From Rachicladosporium sp. CCFEE 5018 (Eukaryota; Ascomycota; Dothideomycetes; Cladosporiales; Cladosporiaceae): a stretch of 64,000 nt of DNA. Position numbers and translations under genes: made by a program. Below the pieces are notes generated by a model. The model saw only the letters and a program-made list of their open reading frames with translations. It had not been told where the DNA came from and made no database searches. The stretch covers positions 493,444-557,443 of the forward strand of contig KZ111156.1 of the NCBI GenBank assembly GCA_002077045.2, given 5' to 3'. Numbering within the stretch: position 1 is the first letter of the stretch; every line of letters begins with the position of its first letter. Below, piece after piece: positions 41,034-50,650 of the stretch.

Positions 41034-41358
41034 GATGCGCGATGTTGTGAGCGGTCGAAGTCCTGATGGTCGAGGAAAGATTATAGAGCTTCTGTTTTGT
41101 ATGAGTGACCTGGAGCAAGTGTGTGGTCTAGCTCGCGTGAGCACTCGGAACAGGCAATTGTGAATCATGCACAATGGAAAAGTTGACCTGCGGTCGACTC
41201 AGACGAAGTTCAAAGCCACAGTAAAGCGCCACAGGGGCGCTGATAGCCCTGGAGAGGTGGAACCTAAGACGTGATATTCAATGTGCAGATGATCACTGGT
41301 ATTGAGGTCAAGCAGATGGCAAGATGCCATTGCTATCTCGCAAGGCACAGCACACTAC
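41034..41358. other. Spacer between ARC1 start and MCH1 stop
   Basis: 325 bp with the ARC1 promoter and the 3' flank of MCH1. The frame leading into ARC1 stays open up to about 41174. Confidence 0.45.
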
Positions 41359-43176
41359 CTACACCAACACACCTCGTGCCACCCACCCATCCCTGCCCCT
41401 CCAAGCCCACCCCCACAACCCACAAGCAACCCACACACTCCCCGCCATAGCCCAAAACGTGACCCCATAACACCCGACCCCATAACACAGCTCCCCTCCC
41501 GCCTCGGCACCCCTCTGATACACATCACTATAAGCCAACCCCCAGACCGTCGCTCCCGCAGCCGGCACGGTAGCCACAATCCCCCAATTCGTGCCGAAGT
41601 TCTCCACGCCCCAGACGACGCTTATGATTATCGGCACGAGGCTGAAGGTCGCGCCGTAGCCGGATCCGATCAGGGCGGAGACGGCCCAGAAGCGTGAGGC
41701 GTGGGATTGGATTAGACCTGAGGCGAGGAGAATTTGGCCGAGGGAGCAGAGGAGGGCGAAGATTAGGAGAAAGGTCATGCGGGAGAGTTCGAGTTTGCGG
41801 GGAGGTGAGGGAGTGAGTGGTGGAACGGAGGCCATGGAGTTCTCGAGGCTGTGCGGACCACGGCGGTGTTGGTGTGGTGGAGCGGTTGGGGCGAGGAGGT
41901 CGGTGAGAGTACCTGTAAGGATGCGGGCGAGGGTTGAGGTTATGGCCACGATGGAGACGTGTGTAGCTGCTGATGTTGGGTTGCCACCTGCAGGGAGAGT
42001 GTCAGGCGTGTAGAGTGTATCTATTATCGTGCCTAGGTTGTTGATGAAGGCCTCGCCTGGGCCGGTAACGAGAAAGAAGCCTGCTGCGAGCCACCACATT
42101 GTGTGATCGCCAAGAAAGCGGCGTGTCTCTTCATTCAGCAGCCATGTCTTCTTCTGGTACTGCTCGTCTGCTGCTTGTGCGGCATGCTCGGAGGCCTTGC
42201 GATTTAGCGACTCGAACGAGGTCGTACTAAGTCGTCGATCGCGTGGCAAAGTGCCATATGTGTCTTGGATGGCTCGATGGAAGAACTCGTTCTCAGTCAG
42301 AAGTCCACTCCGCTCCAGCTCATCGATCGCCTCGTCGATTAGCTCTTCCTCGTCCACTATCCGCAGCGCAAATGCTCCGATCACTCCCACGCCCACGAAC
42401 AGTCCTCCAAGGAACAGGAAGAACCGATGAACATCCACATCTCCTTTTCCACCGTCCGGCAAAGGCTCATACAACAGGTTACTCCCAATCTGACTTTGCC
42501 ACATCCCACTAAGCCCAAACGCCGCAATCGGTATCGCCAACGCAATGCCTTTATACTTCCCTCTCCCAAAATTCTTCGCACAAGTCGTCACAGCAGACAA
42601 ATACATGCAACTCGTCGCCATGCCAATCGGAATAAAAGCCAACACCATAATCGCGTACGGCCAGCCGTCACCTCCAGCACTTGGAGGCGGACCAGCTTTG
42701 TACGCAAATGCCGCTAGGAAGTACCCAATCCCGAAGAGCCCACCAGCTAGCAGTGAAGGTGGCCCCGGACCGTAGCGATCGCACATGAATCCAAAGAGCG
42801 GTACAGGTAGGTACATCGCCAGCTCCGCCGTGATGCTCACGCCATTAACCTGCAGCTGGGTGTAGTGTAATCTCTTCTGGAACAGCGGCGCGTAGAGCGA
42901 GTAGGCTGTTATGCCACCAGCGCAGAGACAGTTGATGATGGCCCATGCGAAGCTGAAGTAGCGCGTTGCTTGTCGCGTTTTCCGCTGCAGGTCGTCGTTT
43001 ACCACCCCCTCTGCGATCTGCTCGAAGAAGCTGCCTGCGTAACTGGGCGCTTGACTTGTGTCTTCGTTTCCGTTCGCGTGGAGGAGTGAGCGGCCGCCAG
43101 GGTGGTAGTCTAGTTTGCCGATTACATTGCCGTCATTGCTGTTGCGGCTCGCTGGCCGGCTGGAGGAGGCGGGCAT
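41359..43176 (-). CDS. MCH1: Major facilitator transporter, Mch1 type
   Basis: Intronless, 605 residues. It matches the fungal family called probable transporter MCH1 (MFS, nodulin-like / monocarboxylate-porter-related). Visible features: a polar N-terminus with SYAGSFFEQIAEGVV, then a first membrane helix FAWAIINCLCAGGITAYSLY, QLQVNGVSITAELAMYLPVP, the loop GFMCDRYGPGPPSLL, a long central loop (about residues 285-345) rich in Glu/Arg/Ser, and a second half starting WWLAAGFFLVTGPGEAFINN with ILTGTLTDLLAPT. About 12 hydrophobic segments are present. Yeast Mch1 is a vacuolar-membrane protein whose deletion does not affect monocarboxylate uptake; the substrate is unknown. It is divergent from SHE4 across 322 bp. 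Confidence 0.88.
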   Translation of the reverse strand: MPASSSRPASRNSNDGNVIGKLDYHPGGRSLLHANGNEDTSQAPSYAGSFFEQIAEGVVNDDLQRKTRQATRYFSFAWAIINCLCAGGITAYSLYAPLFQKRLHYTQLQVNGVSITAELAMYLPVPLFGFMCDRYGPGPPSLLAGGLFGIGYFLAAFAYKAGPPPSAGGDGWPYAIMVLAFIPIGMATSCMYLSAVTTCAKNFGRGKYKGIALAIPIAAFGLSGMWQSQIGSNLLYEPLPDGGKGDVDVHRFFLFLGGLFVGVGVIGAFALRIVDEEELIDEAIDELERSGLLTENEFFHRAIQDTYGTLPRDRRLSTTSFESLNRKASEHAAQAADEQYQKKTWLLNEETRRFLGDHTMWWLAAGFFLVTGPGEAFINNLGTIIDTLYTPDTLPAGGNPTSAATHVSIVAITSTLARILTGTLTDLLAPTAPPHQHRRGPHSLENSMASVPPLTPSPPRKLELSRMTFLLIFALLCSLGQILLASGLIQSHASRFWAVSALIGSGYGATFSLVPIIISVVWGVENFGTNWGIVATVPAAGATVWGLAYSDVYQRGAEAGGELCYGVGCYGVTFWAMAGSVWVACGLWGWAWRGRDGWVARGVLV

Positions 43177-43498
43177 TGTGGAGGATGGGCTGAGGAGGCA
43201 AAGATGGAGGATTCGTTCGCTATGCTAAGGTCATGACCGTGTGGTATCTACGACTCGTGAGCCATGCTTCGCGGACTGTCCATCAGTGCTGCTTTGGTTA
43301 TTCGCCTGGTTCAGTAGAGTAGGTATATCGGGGAATATGAGCACGACATAGAATGCAGGTCATGGTCGCGCGTCGAGACGGTGCACTGTAGATGACGTGC
43401 CACGCTAGCCGAGAATAGCAACTTGGTAGAGCTTCTCAATATCGGGGCAATCTTCCTCCCCCGACCAATCCCACAGACCGATCGAAAGATGTGCCGAC
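43177..43498. promoter_or_regulatory. Divergent promoter region of MCH1 and SHE4
   Basis: 322 bp between two outward-facing start codons (43176 minus, 43499 plus). No individual element was assigned. Confidence 0.45.
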
Positions 43499-45934
43499 AT
43501 GCCCTCGTCAACGCCGTCCGGTCGAGTCGCGTCTTTGCTCGCAACGGCGAATGAGCGAAGACAGGCCGGCAACATCGAGCAAGCCGCCAAAGCTTTGCGC
43601 GAAGCATCGCATCTTGAGCCTACCAATCCGGACGTACAGGCAGCATTAAAGTCGATTCAAGCGGGGGACGAAGGGCGTCATGCTGGAAATCTCGTACAAA
43701 GCTACCTCACTGGCGATGGGAAGGTCACAGAGCAACAGGCTTTGCACTCCCTCCGTCCACAGAAGTTGACAGCGGCGCAAGCGACAAGTCTCTTGGACAA
43801 TTTACTTGGTTCGACCGAACAGGTCGCTCCGATTGACGCGTTACTGGCAGCTCTCATCAACGGTAGCAGCGATGCTAGGAGCTCTGTAGCGATTCGCATA
43901 GCCAACAATGCTACAGAAATCTACGAGGCCTGCTTCGATGCAGGTGAGGATGCCTTCAATGCGTTCGCATTGGTACCGCTCGACTCTGCAGCATGGAGCA
44001 CGCAAGCCCTACAGGCAGCGGCTCAACAGGATGTCTTTCGACTCGACATCGCCAAGCTCATGGAGCCGGGAGTCACGCGCACTGATCTGCCGATGAAGGC
44101 CATTGCTCGTCAGCTCAGCGTTGCTCCAGATGCTGTCAAGTCACTGCTCGATGAAGACGCCTTCGACGCGATCCTCTCGTCACTCGACATTCGCCTCGCA
44201 CAGACTTTGCGCAGTCAGGCGATGCTGGCTGCGTCAAAGGCGCTCGAAGTGACAGGCGAGGCCGGAGAAGGTCTCTTTGCCAACTTCATCGCCGGCAAAG
44301 TATCGAAAGGCACTAATGACGATCTCGTTGTGGCCTTTTCAGCAGCGTCTGCGATGTTTCCTCTCATCCCCGTAGTCACAGCACGTCTATTCATGACGGA
44401 CGGCTTTGTGCAGCAACTCGTACCCAACCTGGAGAGGAATTCCGATGCAGCCGCTGCTGGGAAACGCAAGAGTCACAAGTTAGAGCAAGCTGCCCTGGAA
44501 CTTCTCAGCGCTGCGTGTGTCGATAAGCCATGCCGCGAAGCTGTTCAGCGCTACTGTACGCACTGGCTCAAAGCACTGACTGAGGAACGCGAAGGCGTGC
44601 ATCAGGCTCTGGCTGCGCTGGTACTTGCCAAGGTCGAAGGTGGAACCTCGGAAGATACCATCACCACGAAGCTGTCAGGTCTCGCAGTGAGCGGCAGTGA
44701 TGCCAGCGACCAAGCAACCGAAGGGTTGGCCTATACATCGCTACAACCGGCGGTCAAGGAACAAATCGCTGACAACAGCAAGCTAGTGCGCGGTCTGGTC
44801 AAGTCGTTGAGCGAACGGCCAAGTGCGGCATTCGGGTGCCTAACGATCTTCGCGAACGTCTCCACATACAGGCCAGCGCAGTCCGAAGAACAGAGCAAGG
44901 TCGCGCAATTGGAAGCGTACGCCAACCAGTCGAAGCTGCCGCCGGCAGATCCCTTGGATGACGACACAGCTGTGACCGTACGGTGCAAGAAGCTACTTGA
45001 TGCAGATCTTGTACAAGCTATTGCTGCCATCTCCCGCAAGCCGACATCGCCCGCAATTACAGCACTTGTCGTCCAGGTCCTGCTATCCCTCGCAAAAGAG
45101 CAGAAGCATCGCCCGAAGCTCGTCCAGCAAGGCGCCGTCAAACTCCTCCTGCAAATCCGCGACCGTCTGGCCAAGTCCGCGCAGCCAAGTCCCGGCGCCG
45201 ACTCCACCGAACACTCTACCTCCCACGCTCTAGCCCGCCTTCTCATCTCCGTCAATCCCGCACATGTCTTCTCAACCTCCATCCCCGTAACTTCTGCAGT
45301 CTCTGCGCTCATTCCGCTCCTCGCAAACGACCCCAACGCCACCGAACGCAATCTACTTCCCAGTTTCGAAGCCCTGCTGGCTCTTACGAATCTCGCCAGC
45401 ATGCCCGACCCTTCACCACGGGACATGCTCCTCCGCGTCGCCTGGACCACGATCGAAGATCAACTCCTGCTCTCCAGCAACACCATGATCCAACGCGCTA
45501 GCGTCGAGCTGGTCTGCAACCTCATGAACTCCCCTGCCGGGGTTGCGAAGTTTGCAGACGGGTCTGGCAAAGCGAAGAATCGGCTACACATCCTGCTTGC
45601 GCTGGCTGATGCAGAGGATTTGGCCACTAGACGCGCTGCAGGCGGCGCGTTAGCGATATTGACAGAGTGGGACGCGGCTGTTGAAGCTGTGTTAGAGAGG
45701 GAGAGGGGTGTAGAGATTCTGCTGGGACTTTGCGAGGATGTGGATGAGGGATTGAGGCACAGGGGATTGGTCTGTGTCCTCAATGTTGTGAGTGCGCCCG
45801 AAAAGATCGGGATGAAGGGTGTAGAGAAGGTGAACAAGGAGGGTGGCAAGGGGATTGTGAAGGAGAGCCTAAAGGGGGTGAAGGAGCCCGAGGTACTTGG
45901 GATCGGGGTGGGAGTACTGAAGAAGCTTGGGTAG
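43499..45934 (+). CDS. SHE4: UNC-45 / She4 / Cro1 family myosin chaperone
   Basis: Intronless, 811 residues. The N-terminus has one TPR-like hairpin pair (ANERRQAGNIEQAAKALREASHLEPTNPDVQAALKSI), as in fungal members, which lack the full three-TPR Hsp90 clamp of animal UNC-45. Then follow a central domain and armadillo repeats: LLDNLLGSTEQVAPIDALL, SAAFGCLTIFANVS, ITALVVQVLLSLAKEQKHRPKLVQQGAVKLLL, LARLLISVNPAHVF, FEALLALTNLASM, VELVCNLMNSP, RRAAGGALAILTEWD. The final region reads CVLNVVSAPEKIG. These proteins bind and fold the motor domains of class I, II and V myosins and thereby support endocytosis and actomyosin contraction. The protein is cytosolic. Confidence 0.9.
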   Translation: MPSSTPSGRVASLLATANERRQAGNIEQAAKALREASHLEPTNPDVQAALKSIQAGDEGRHAGNLVQSYLTGDGKVTEQQALHSLRPQKLTAAQATSLLDNLLGSTEQVAPIDALLAALINGSSDARSSVAIRIANNATEIYEACFDAGEDAFNAFALVPLDSAAWSTQALQAAAQQDVFRLDIAKLMEPGVTRTDLPMKAIARQLSVAPDAVKSLLDEDAFDAILSSLDIRLAQTLRSQAMLAASKALEVTGEAGEGLFANFIAGKVSKGTNDDLVVAFSAASAMFPLIPVVTARLFMTDGFVQQLVPNLERNSDAAAAGKRKSHKLEQAALELLSAACVDKPCREAVQRYCTHWLKALTEEREGVHQALAALVLAKVEGGTSEDTITTKLSGLAVSGSDASDQATEGLAYTSLQPAVKEQIADNSKLVRGLVKSLSERPSAAFGCLTIFANVSTYRPAQSEEQSKVAQLEAYANQSKLPPADPLDDDTAVTVRCKKLLDADLVQAIAAISRKPTSPAITALVVQVLLSLAKEQKHRPKLVQQGAVKLLLQIRDRLAKSAQPSPGADSTEHSTSHALARLLISVNPAHVFSTSIPVTSAVSALIPLLANDPNATERNLLPSFEALLALTNLASMPDPSPRDMLLRVAWTTIEDQLLLSSNTMIQRASVELVCNLMNSPAGVAKFADGSGKAKNRLHILLALADAEDLATRRAAGGALAILTEWDAAVEAVLERERGVEILLGLCEDVDEGLRHRGLVCVLNVVSAPEKIGMKGVEKVNKEGGKGIVKESLKGVKEPEVLGIGVGVLKKLG

Positions 45935-46170
45935 TGAGGCCCAAACATGCACGCTGGTGAGTGTATGGATCAATAGTTATGCGAAAGTCACGCTCACCTG
46001 AGGCAGGCGCGACGCACATGAGCTTGTGCATGCTCACATGCGATCATCGGACCTCAGAGAAACTGACTTCACCGCAGACTGAGCTCCCCTCACTTCACCA
46101 CTAGAGCATACGACACACTCGCATTTATCGAAAGCATCCAGCCCTTGCATTGCAGTTCTCAGCCCCCATA

Positions 46171-47685
46171 ATGCCGCCAACGAAGCCGCTCAAATATGCG
46201 CTTCTAAGCGGCGATGATGAAGGGATGAGTATGCTATCGCAGGCTATTGAGGAGCTCAGCAGCGACGACGAGTTCTTTCCAAAGAAGCGCCCAGCAAGAG
46301 CAGAGACACCAATCAATACGAAACTCAGCGCAATGGTGGATCTGCCCTCGCCTGTGTTTACTGGAACGAGCAAGCGAAAGGCCACAATACCGGCAGCGGC
46401 AGAGTCGTCAGTCGATGAAGCGACGGACTCCGCACTCATCACTCCGCCAAAGAGTAAGAAACGCAGGACTGCCAACGCCAACAAGTTTGAGGCGAAGGTG
46501 CCCCAGACCCCGACCAAAGCACCTTCGGCTGTTTATTCAAAGGCAGTGAAGGTGGTCAACGCCGTCGCCAAGACAGCAGCAAGCATTCACCATGGGAAGA
46601 ACTCGAGTCAAGTGGCCGACAAGATCATAAACGAGGAAGTCGGCATCGACTCTGCTCAGCTTGATGCCACGCCTCTCAAGACCGAAGTCAAGTCGCACAG
46701 GCTCCAGGAGTATACTGAAACGATCACAAAGCTTACAGTGACGGTGCAGGAGCAAGCGAGTACGATCGCGAAGCTGACAAATGCGAATGCTAAGTCTGTG
46801 GAGGCAGAGGCTAAGCTAGTCGACTCGAACAGCAAGCTCGTGAAGCGCGCCGCAGAGCTTTTGGCAATGGAAACCGTAGTCGAAGCCGTGCAGCGAGAAC
46901 GTCTGTTGACACAGCGGGAGGCGGAGCTGCATGTGAACGAGAAGGCAGCAGCGGAGCAGCTGGACAAGTTGGCGAAGGAAGTGTGGCAGCGCCAGCAGGC
47001 GCTGCGATATTGGGAAGTGGCGATCCAGGCGCGCCTGGCCAAATTAGACGATGCTGCTACCATCCAGCCCGAGGGCACGAAGACTACCGTCTACGAGACG
47101 GAGAATCTCGACATCTACAAGACGGACCGCATCAGTCAGCTGCCTGCTGATGATCCGCTCGCGAAGCAACTTGTGCTCCTTTGGGTGAGGAAGGTAGCTG
47201 CTGTGCTAGGGAACAAGCCACTCAGCAGACATGTCGAGATCCCCGAAGAAGTGACGAACAGTTCGTGGAAGAACCATCCTATCGTACATTGCTTCGTGGA
47301 GCTCGATGGAATATGGCAGTATCTGGACAAGGTCGCCGAAGTCTGCACGCACCTGGTGCGCAGCAAACATCCGACGCTGCTCTTCGCCGACCAGATGCGC
47401 AGCTTTCCGGTGAAAGATGCCGAGCTATGGCTGCTGGGGGCTGACAATGTGCTCGAAAAGTTGGCGGAGACATTTGAGGCTACTGAGATCGAATCGAAAA
47501 GCGAACGCATTCCTCATGGCCCTTCGACTTTGGAGGGTAGACGCCAGCGCCGGTTTCGCGCACTGAAGCGCAAAGAAGCTCTCTCGATACTAGCGGTAAA
47601 GGGAGACTCAAGCAAGAATTACCGACTTGCTAAGATCCAGGCTGAATCCTTCGCCATCCAGGAAGGTTTCGACGAGGTGTTTTGA
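46171..47685 (+). CDS. Uncharacterised coiled-coil, probably nuclear protein
   Basis: Intronless. The first proper start is ATG 46171 (MPPTKPLKYALLS); the frame extends upstream only from a TTG. 504 residues. The N-terminal third is disordered, with an acidic Ser patch (ELSSDDEFFPKKRPARAE) and a basic cluster PKSKKRR that fits a nuclear signal. The middle (about residues 170-300) is a heptad-like coiled coil (ETITKLTVTVQEQASTIAKL, LLTQREAELHVNEKAAAEQL). The C-terminal domain looks folded (ADDPLAKQLVLLWVRKVAAVLG, WKNHPIVHCFVELDGIWQYL, LEKLAETFEATEIESKS) and the last part is basic. No family is recognised; it may be a lineage-restricted gene. Confidence 0.75.
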   Translation: MPPTKPLKYALLSGDDEGMSMLSQAIEELSSDDEFFPKKRPARAETPINTKLSAMVDLPSPVFTGTSKRKATIPAAAESSVDEATDSALITPPKSKKRRTANANKFEAKVPQTPTKAPSAVYSKAVKVVNAVAKTAASIHHGKNSSQVADKIINEEVGIDSAQLDATPLKTEVKSHRLQEYTETITKLTVTVQEQASTIAKLTNANAKSVEAEAKLVDSNSKLVKRAAELLAMETVVEAVQRERLLTQREAELHVNEKAAAEQLDKLAKEVWQRQQALRYWEVAIQARLAKLDDAATIQPEGTKTTVYETENLDIYKTDRISQLPADDPLAKQLVLLWVRKVAAVLGNKPLSRHVEIPEEVTNSSWKNHPIVHCFVELDGIWQYLDKVAEVCTHLVRSKHPTLLFADQMRSFPVKDAELWLLGADNVLEKLAETFEATEIESKSERIPHGPSTLEGRRQRRFRALKRKEALSILAVKGDSSKNYRLAKIQAESFAIQEGFDEVF

Positions 47686-48318
47686 GTATGTGAGAGGGTA
47701 ATGCAGTAGTCGGTGATCATGATATGAGGTCGCTCAGGAACCTTAGCGTTGGTGGAGGACACCATGGAAGCTGCTTGATCGGCGATGTTGGGCGTCCCCT
47801 TGCACTTGCGCGGCACGCAACTGTTGGGTCAGAACTCGTTTGCTCGTCGACTGTATACATACAGGGAGGTCGAGAGCAGTCATTTTGATCAAGAAGCCCG
47901 ACATGATGTCGTTGATGGTAACACTGACCGTTGGAAGAGGTGGACGAAGGCAAGGCGACGTCGTAGTGTAGGTACTGGTGTCTTGTGACAAATCAACGAA
48001 CAGTCAACGTGCATACCGATTCGTGTTCACACGAATATGCTTCTTAGCGCTATGAGAAGCAAGTGACCCGCCACTCGTGCATACCCCCTGCTTCAATCTC
48101 GCTCGAGTCACGCTCACCACCGTATCGCCCATCTTCCGCTTCCAACTCGACCTCTCACTAATCCCAGTATGGATTCACCCTAGCCAAATGCCCATGGCTC
48201 CACTGCACCACGTGATCCGCAGTCGCCTCCCTCAGCTGATTGCCCACTGCCGCATCAGCCATCCTTTGCAAAAGTCCATCTCCATCACCGAAATCTCTCG
48301 CGATCTCCCAAGCTAGCG
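47686..48318. other. Intergenic stretch, no supported gene
   Basis: 633 bp between convergent stop codons. Short frames overlap on both strands without recognisable content. Confidence 0.5.
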
Positions 48319-49230
48319 TCAGCAGCCAGTCTTGTTGTAAGTCTTCGCATACCAAGCCTTAAGCTGCACTGCCGTCTCACGGACTTTGCCGATGATAAAG
48401 TCAGCTGGTATGGACGTGCAGAGCCCGTGTGCTACGAGGGAGAGATTCAGTTTGATATCGATAGTTAGCTGACGCTTGGTCGTCACCACGGTTGCCAGGT
48501 CCTGGAATTGGCTGACCGCAGTCTCGATGCGGTTGCAGCTATCCTCACGGCCATCGTCGGTTTGATACCAGCAGAAATTGCGGCTGATCAGGAGAGGCTG
48601 AGGGGCAGGATTCACGGGAAAACGTAGGGCGTGAAAGGGACCAACAGCGATTTCGAAGTCGCTACGACGGTAGACGCGGTCGCGGCGAGAGGGTGGGGGT
48701 TGTAGGTAGATATGAACTGGTGGAATCCGCTGTTGACGTGCGATCCGGTTGAGAAGCTCGACTGTGTTCAGGTCAGTATCGGTTACTCAATGGTGTCACG
48801 AGACCTTGCAAGCTTACCTATACGGCGTACGTTCCCTCTCACTGAAGCAATGGGTCCGATCTGGCGAGGCGTGGGCAGCTCGATCCCAATATCCAGCGAG
48901 CGACACACTGGTGATTCGCGCCTTGCTACTGTCGAGAAGCGAAGTGGGCTTCCCGTATAGAACCAATGGAAAGTCGGCCCATGCACCGCCAGGATGTACG
49001 ATGATCATACATGAGCGGTTGGTGTAGACTGAATCGTGCACCTCTGCACGTATGGTAGCCGAAACGTTGTAGATCAGCGGGAGCGGCATCTGCTGGGCAT
49101 CGAGCGCGTAGTCGCCGTCATATCGGAGGCGTGTAATTTTCTGCCTGTACGATGTGATGGCGAGCTGCCAGATCGTGGCGCGCAGCTCGATCGGTAGGAG
49201 GGCGAAGATTCCCAGCCCTTCGTCTGGCAT
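48319..49230 (-). CDS. 2EXR-domain protein (fungal F-box-like family)
   Basis: Exons 49230-48843 and 48761-48319. The 81-nt intron (GTGAGA donor, CACAG acceptor, phase 1) keeps one frame of 276 residues. A second GTAAGC donor at 48817 would put the exons out of frame, so I prefer 48842. The N-terminus GIFALLPIELRATIWQLAI is the hallmark of the 2EXR domain (PF20150) found in large numbers in filamentous fungi. It is followed by PLIYNVSATIRAEVHDSV and an ISRNFCWYQTDDG segment with the family's predicted beta strands. Function unknown; the domain resembles an F-box and may mediate protein-protein contacts. The start at M of MPDEGLGIF is the first methionine in the exon. Confidence 0.65.
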
Positions 49231-49959
49231 TGTGGCGACGAAACTGGGTGCGTTGATGATGCCTGTGTTCAATGAATGAATGGATCTGAATCTAGTGGCG
49301 CTGTTGTTGATGGCTCTGGGTTTAGTGGCGATGTTGTCAATGGGACGAGTGTTGTGTGAAGGATTTGTCGCACTATGCAGTAGCACACGAGCTGAACTTT
49401 AACGTCCATAGGGAAGCGACAAGTGCATGTGACGGGCAGGCGCAGTTGACACAAGTCCGGTCAACGGTTGCACGCACCTCGATATCATGCATTGCACTCA
49501 CTCCTGCGCTGACTTTGATTTGCATTAGTGTAAGATCTTCACCCACGACACAGTCAGGGCGTGGTCCCAGGTCCTAGATCATGCACTTACACTCAATCTG
49601 GAATGGCCTTGCGACTTCGTTCGTGCAATGTCACATCCTGAATGTCCCAGAGACCTCCAGCAGTCCATTTCCACGTCGCAAACTGGTACTGTTGCCTGGT
49701 GCTGAACTCTCGGTGCCACTTAGCTGACCTCGCATCAGTCAAAGCATGACTCCAGAAGTTCATCTCCCTGTTGCCAACCACGGAGCGTATCTTGGTCAAT
49801 TTCAGACCTTACTTGGCCGCCTGGCCAATTGTCAGTTGCATGACTACACTCGCATGCCTCGCGAGCCCCAGCTGCTCTATGCAGATGAGAGACACTGTAG
49901 GATGACCGGCCTTGTAGCCACGCACCGCAGATCGAACTGCATCTGCCATAGCTTGCTCG
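49231..49959. other. Intergenic stretch, no supported gene
   Basis: About 730 bp. An open frame on the minus strand at 49809-50120 (QVLQAISTANPSPPRIPLVPL...) looks partly coding and may be a frame-shifted continuation of the hypothetical gene at 49960-50361. Confidence 0.4.
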
Positions 49960-50361
49960 TTACTGATGCGCCGTGGCTGCAAGCCATCGAGCGGCACAAG
50001 AGGTATTCTTGGAGGACTTGGATTCGCTGTAGAGATAGCTTGCAGCACTTGATCGAACCTGTTTGTTGAGCGGTCGCTGCAAGGATAGCTTGTGCAGGGC
50101 CTCGACAACAACGGTCTCATCAGCTGGAGTAAGCACAGGACAGGCCAATCTGGAGCTCATGACCTGCAGCTCCAGTGCAGGTTCTGGGATGTTTCTATCA
50201 AGGATCTCCTCGAAAATCTCCACGACGAGGTTTGTTGGGTATTGATCGAAGAAACGACATTGAGGGGACGAAGAGAGGAAGTCGTCCGTACGACCGTCTT
50301 TCCATGTGTTCTCTGAGAAATAAGGCCGTCCCTGGTGCGGCCGAATTAGAGAGCAGAGCAT
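49960..50361 (-). CDS. Hypothetical short protein, possibly frame-shifted
   Basis: From ATG 50361 a 133-codon frame runs to 49960: MLCSLIRPHQGRPYF, then DQYPTNLVVEIFEEILDRN and ADETVVVEALHKLSLQRPLNK, which look like real helices. At about 50070 the coding quality appears to pass to the neighbouring frame (RFDQVLQAISTANPSPPR ... ISNEQAMADAVRSAVRGYKAG), which stops at 49809. No convincing intron joins them, so a one-base shift in a decaying gene, or a sequencing error, is possible. No family is recognised. Confidence 0.3.
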   Translation of the reverse strand: MLCSLIRPHQGRPYFSENTWKDGRTDDFLSSSPQCRFFDQYPTNLVVEIFEEILDRNIPEPALELQVMSSRLACPVLTPADETVVVEALHKLSLQRPLNKQVRSSAASYLYSESKSSKNTSCAARWLAATAHQ

Positions 50362-50650
50362 GATCACAAGCCTTATAGCCACCAGATGCGCGCGTATCGT
50401 TTGAGGTGGACAAGGTAAGGAAGAATGTAGGGCAAGGACGATAATGTATTGAATGTTGTTGCAGCCGCATATGTTGCGCTCTTTCGAGGATGTACACCGA
50501 TCGTTCGTGCACCAGGCCAACACTCAGGCAACAAAAGTCAACGGCGCGGAACGAGGGAAAGATGTCTGGCCAGGCTGAGGGATACGTTCGACTAATACTT
50601 GTTGGTAGCGTAGGGAGATTACAGCTGTTGTACAATGTCTAGCTAGCACG

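Noticed and set aside
45460..45948. 162-codon minus-strand frame over the SHE4 3' end
   Set aside because: Antisense shadow: Pro/Ser/Thr-rich translation opposite a conserved armadillo-repeat region.
48814..48842. Unspliced end or GTAAGC donor at 48817 for the 2EXR gene
   Set aside because: Using that donor leaves the two exons out of frame, whereas GTGAGA at 48842 with the same acceptor restores a single frame.
49231..49386. 52-residue N-terminal extension of the 2EXR protein
   Set aside because: It begins at GTG and contains a repetitive Asn/Thr/Ser run without an ATG; more likely 5' UTR.
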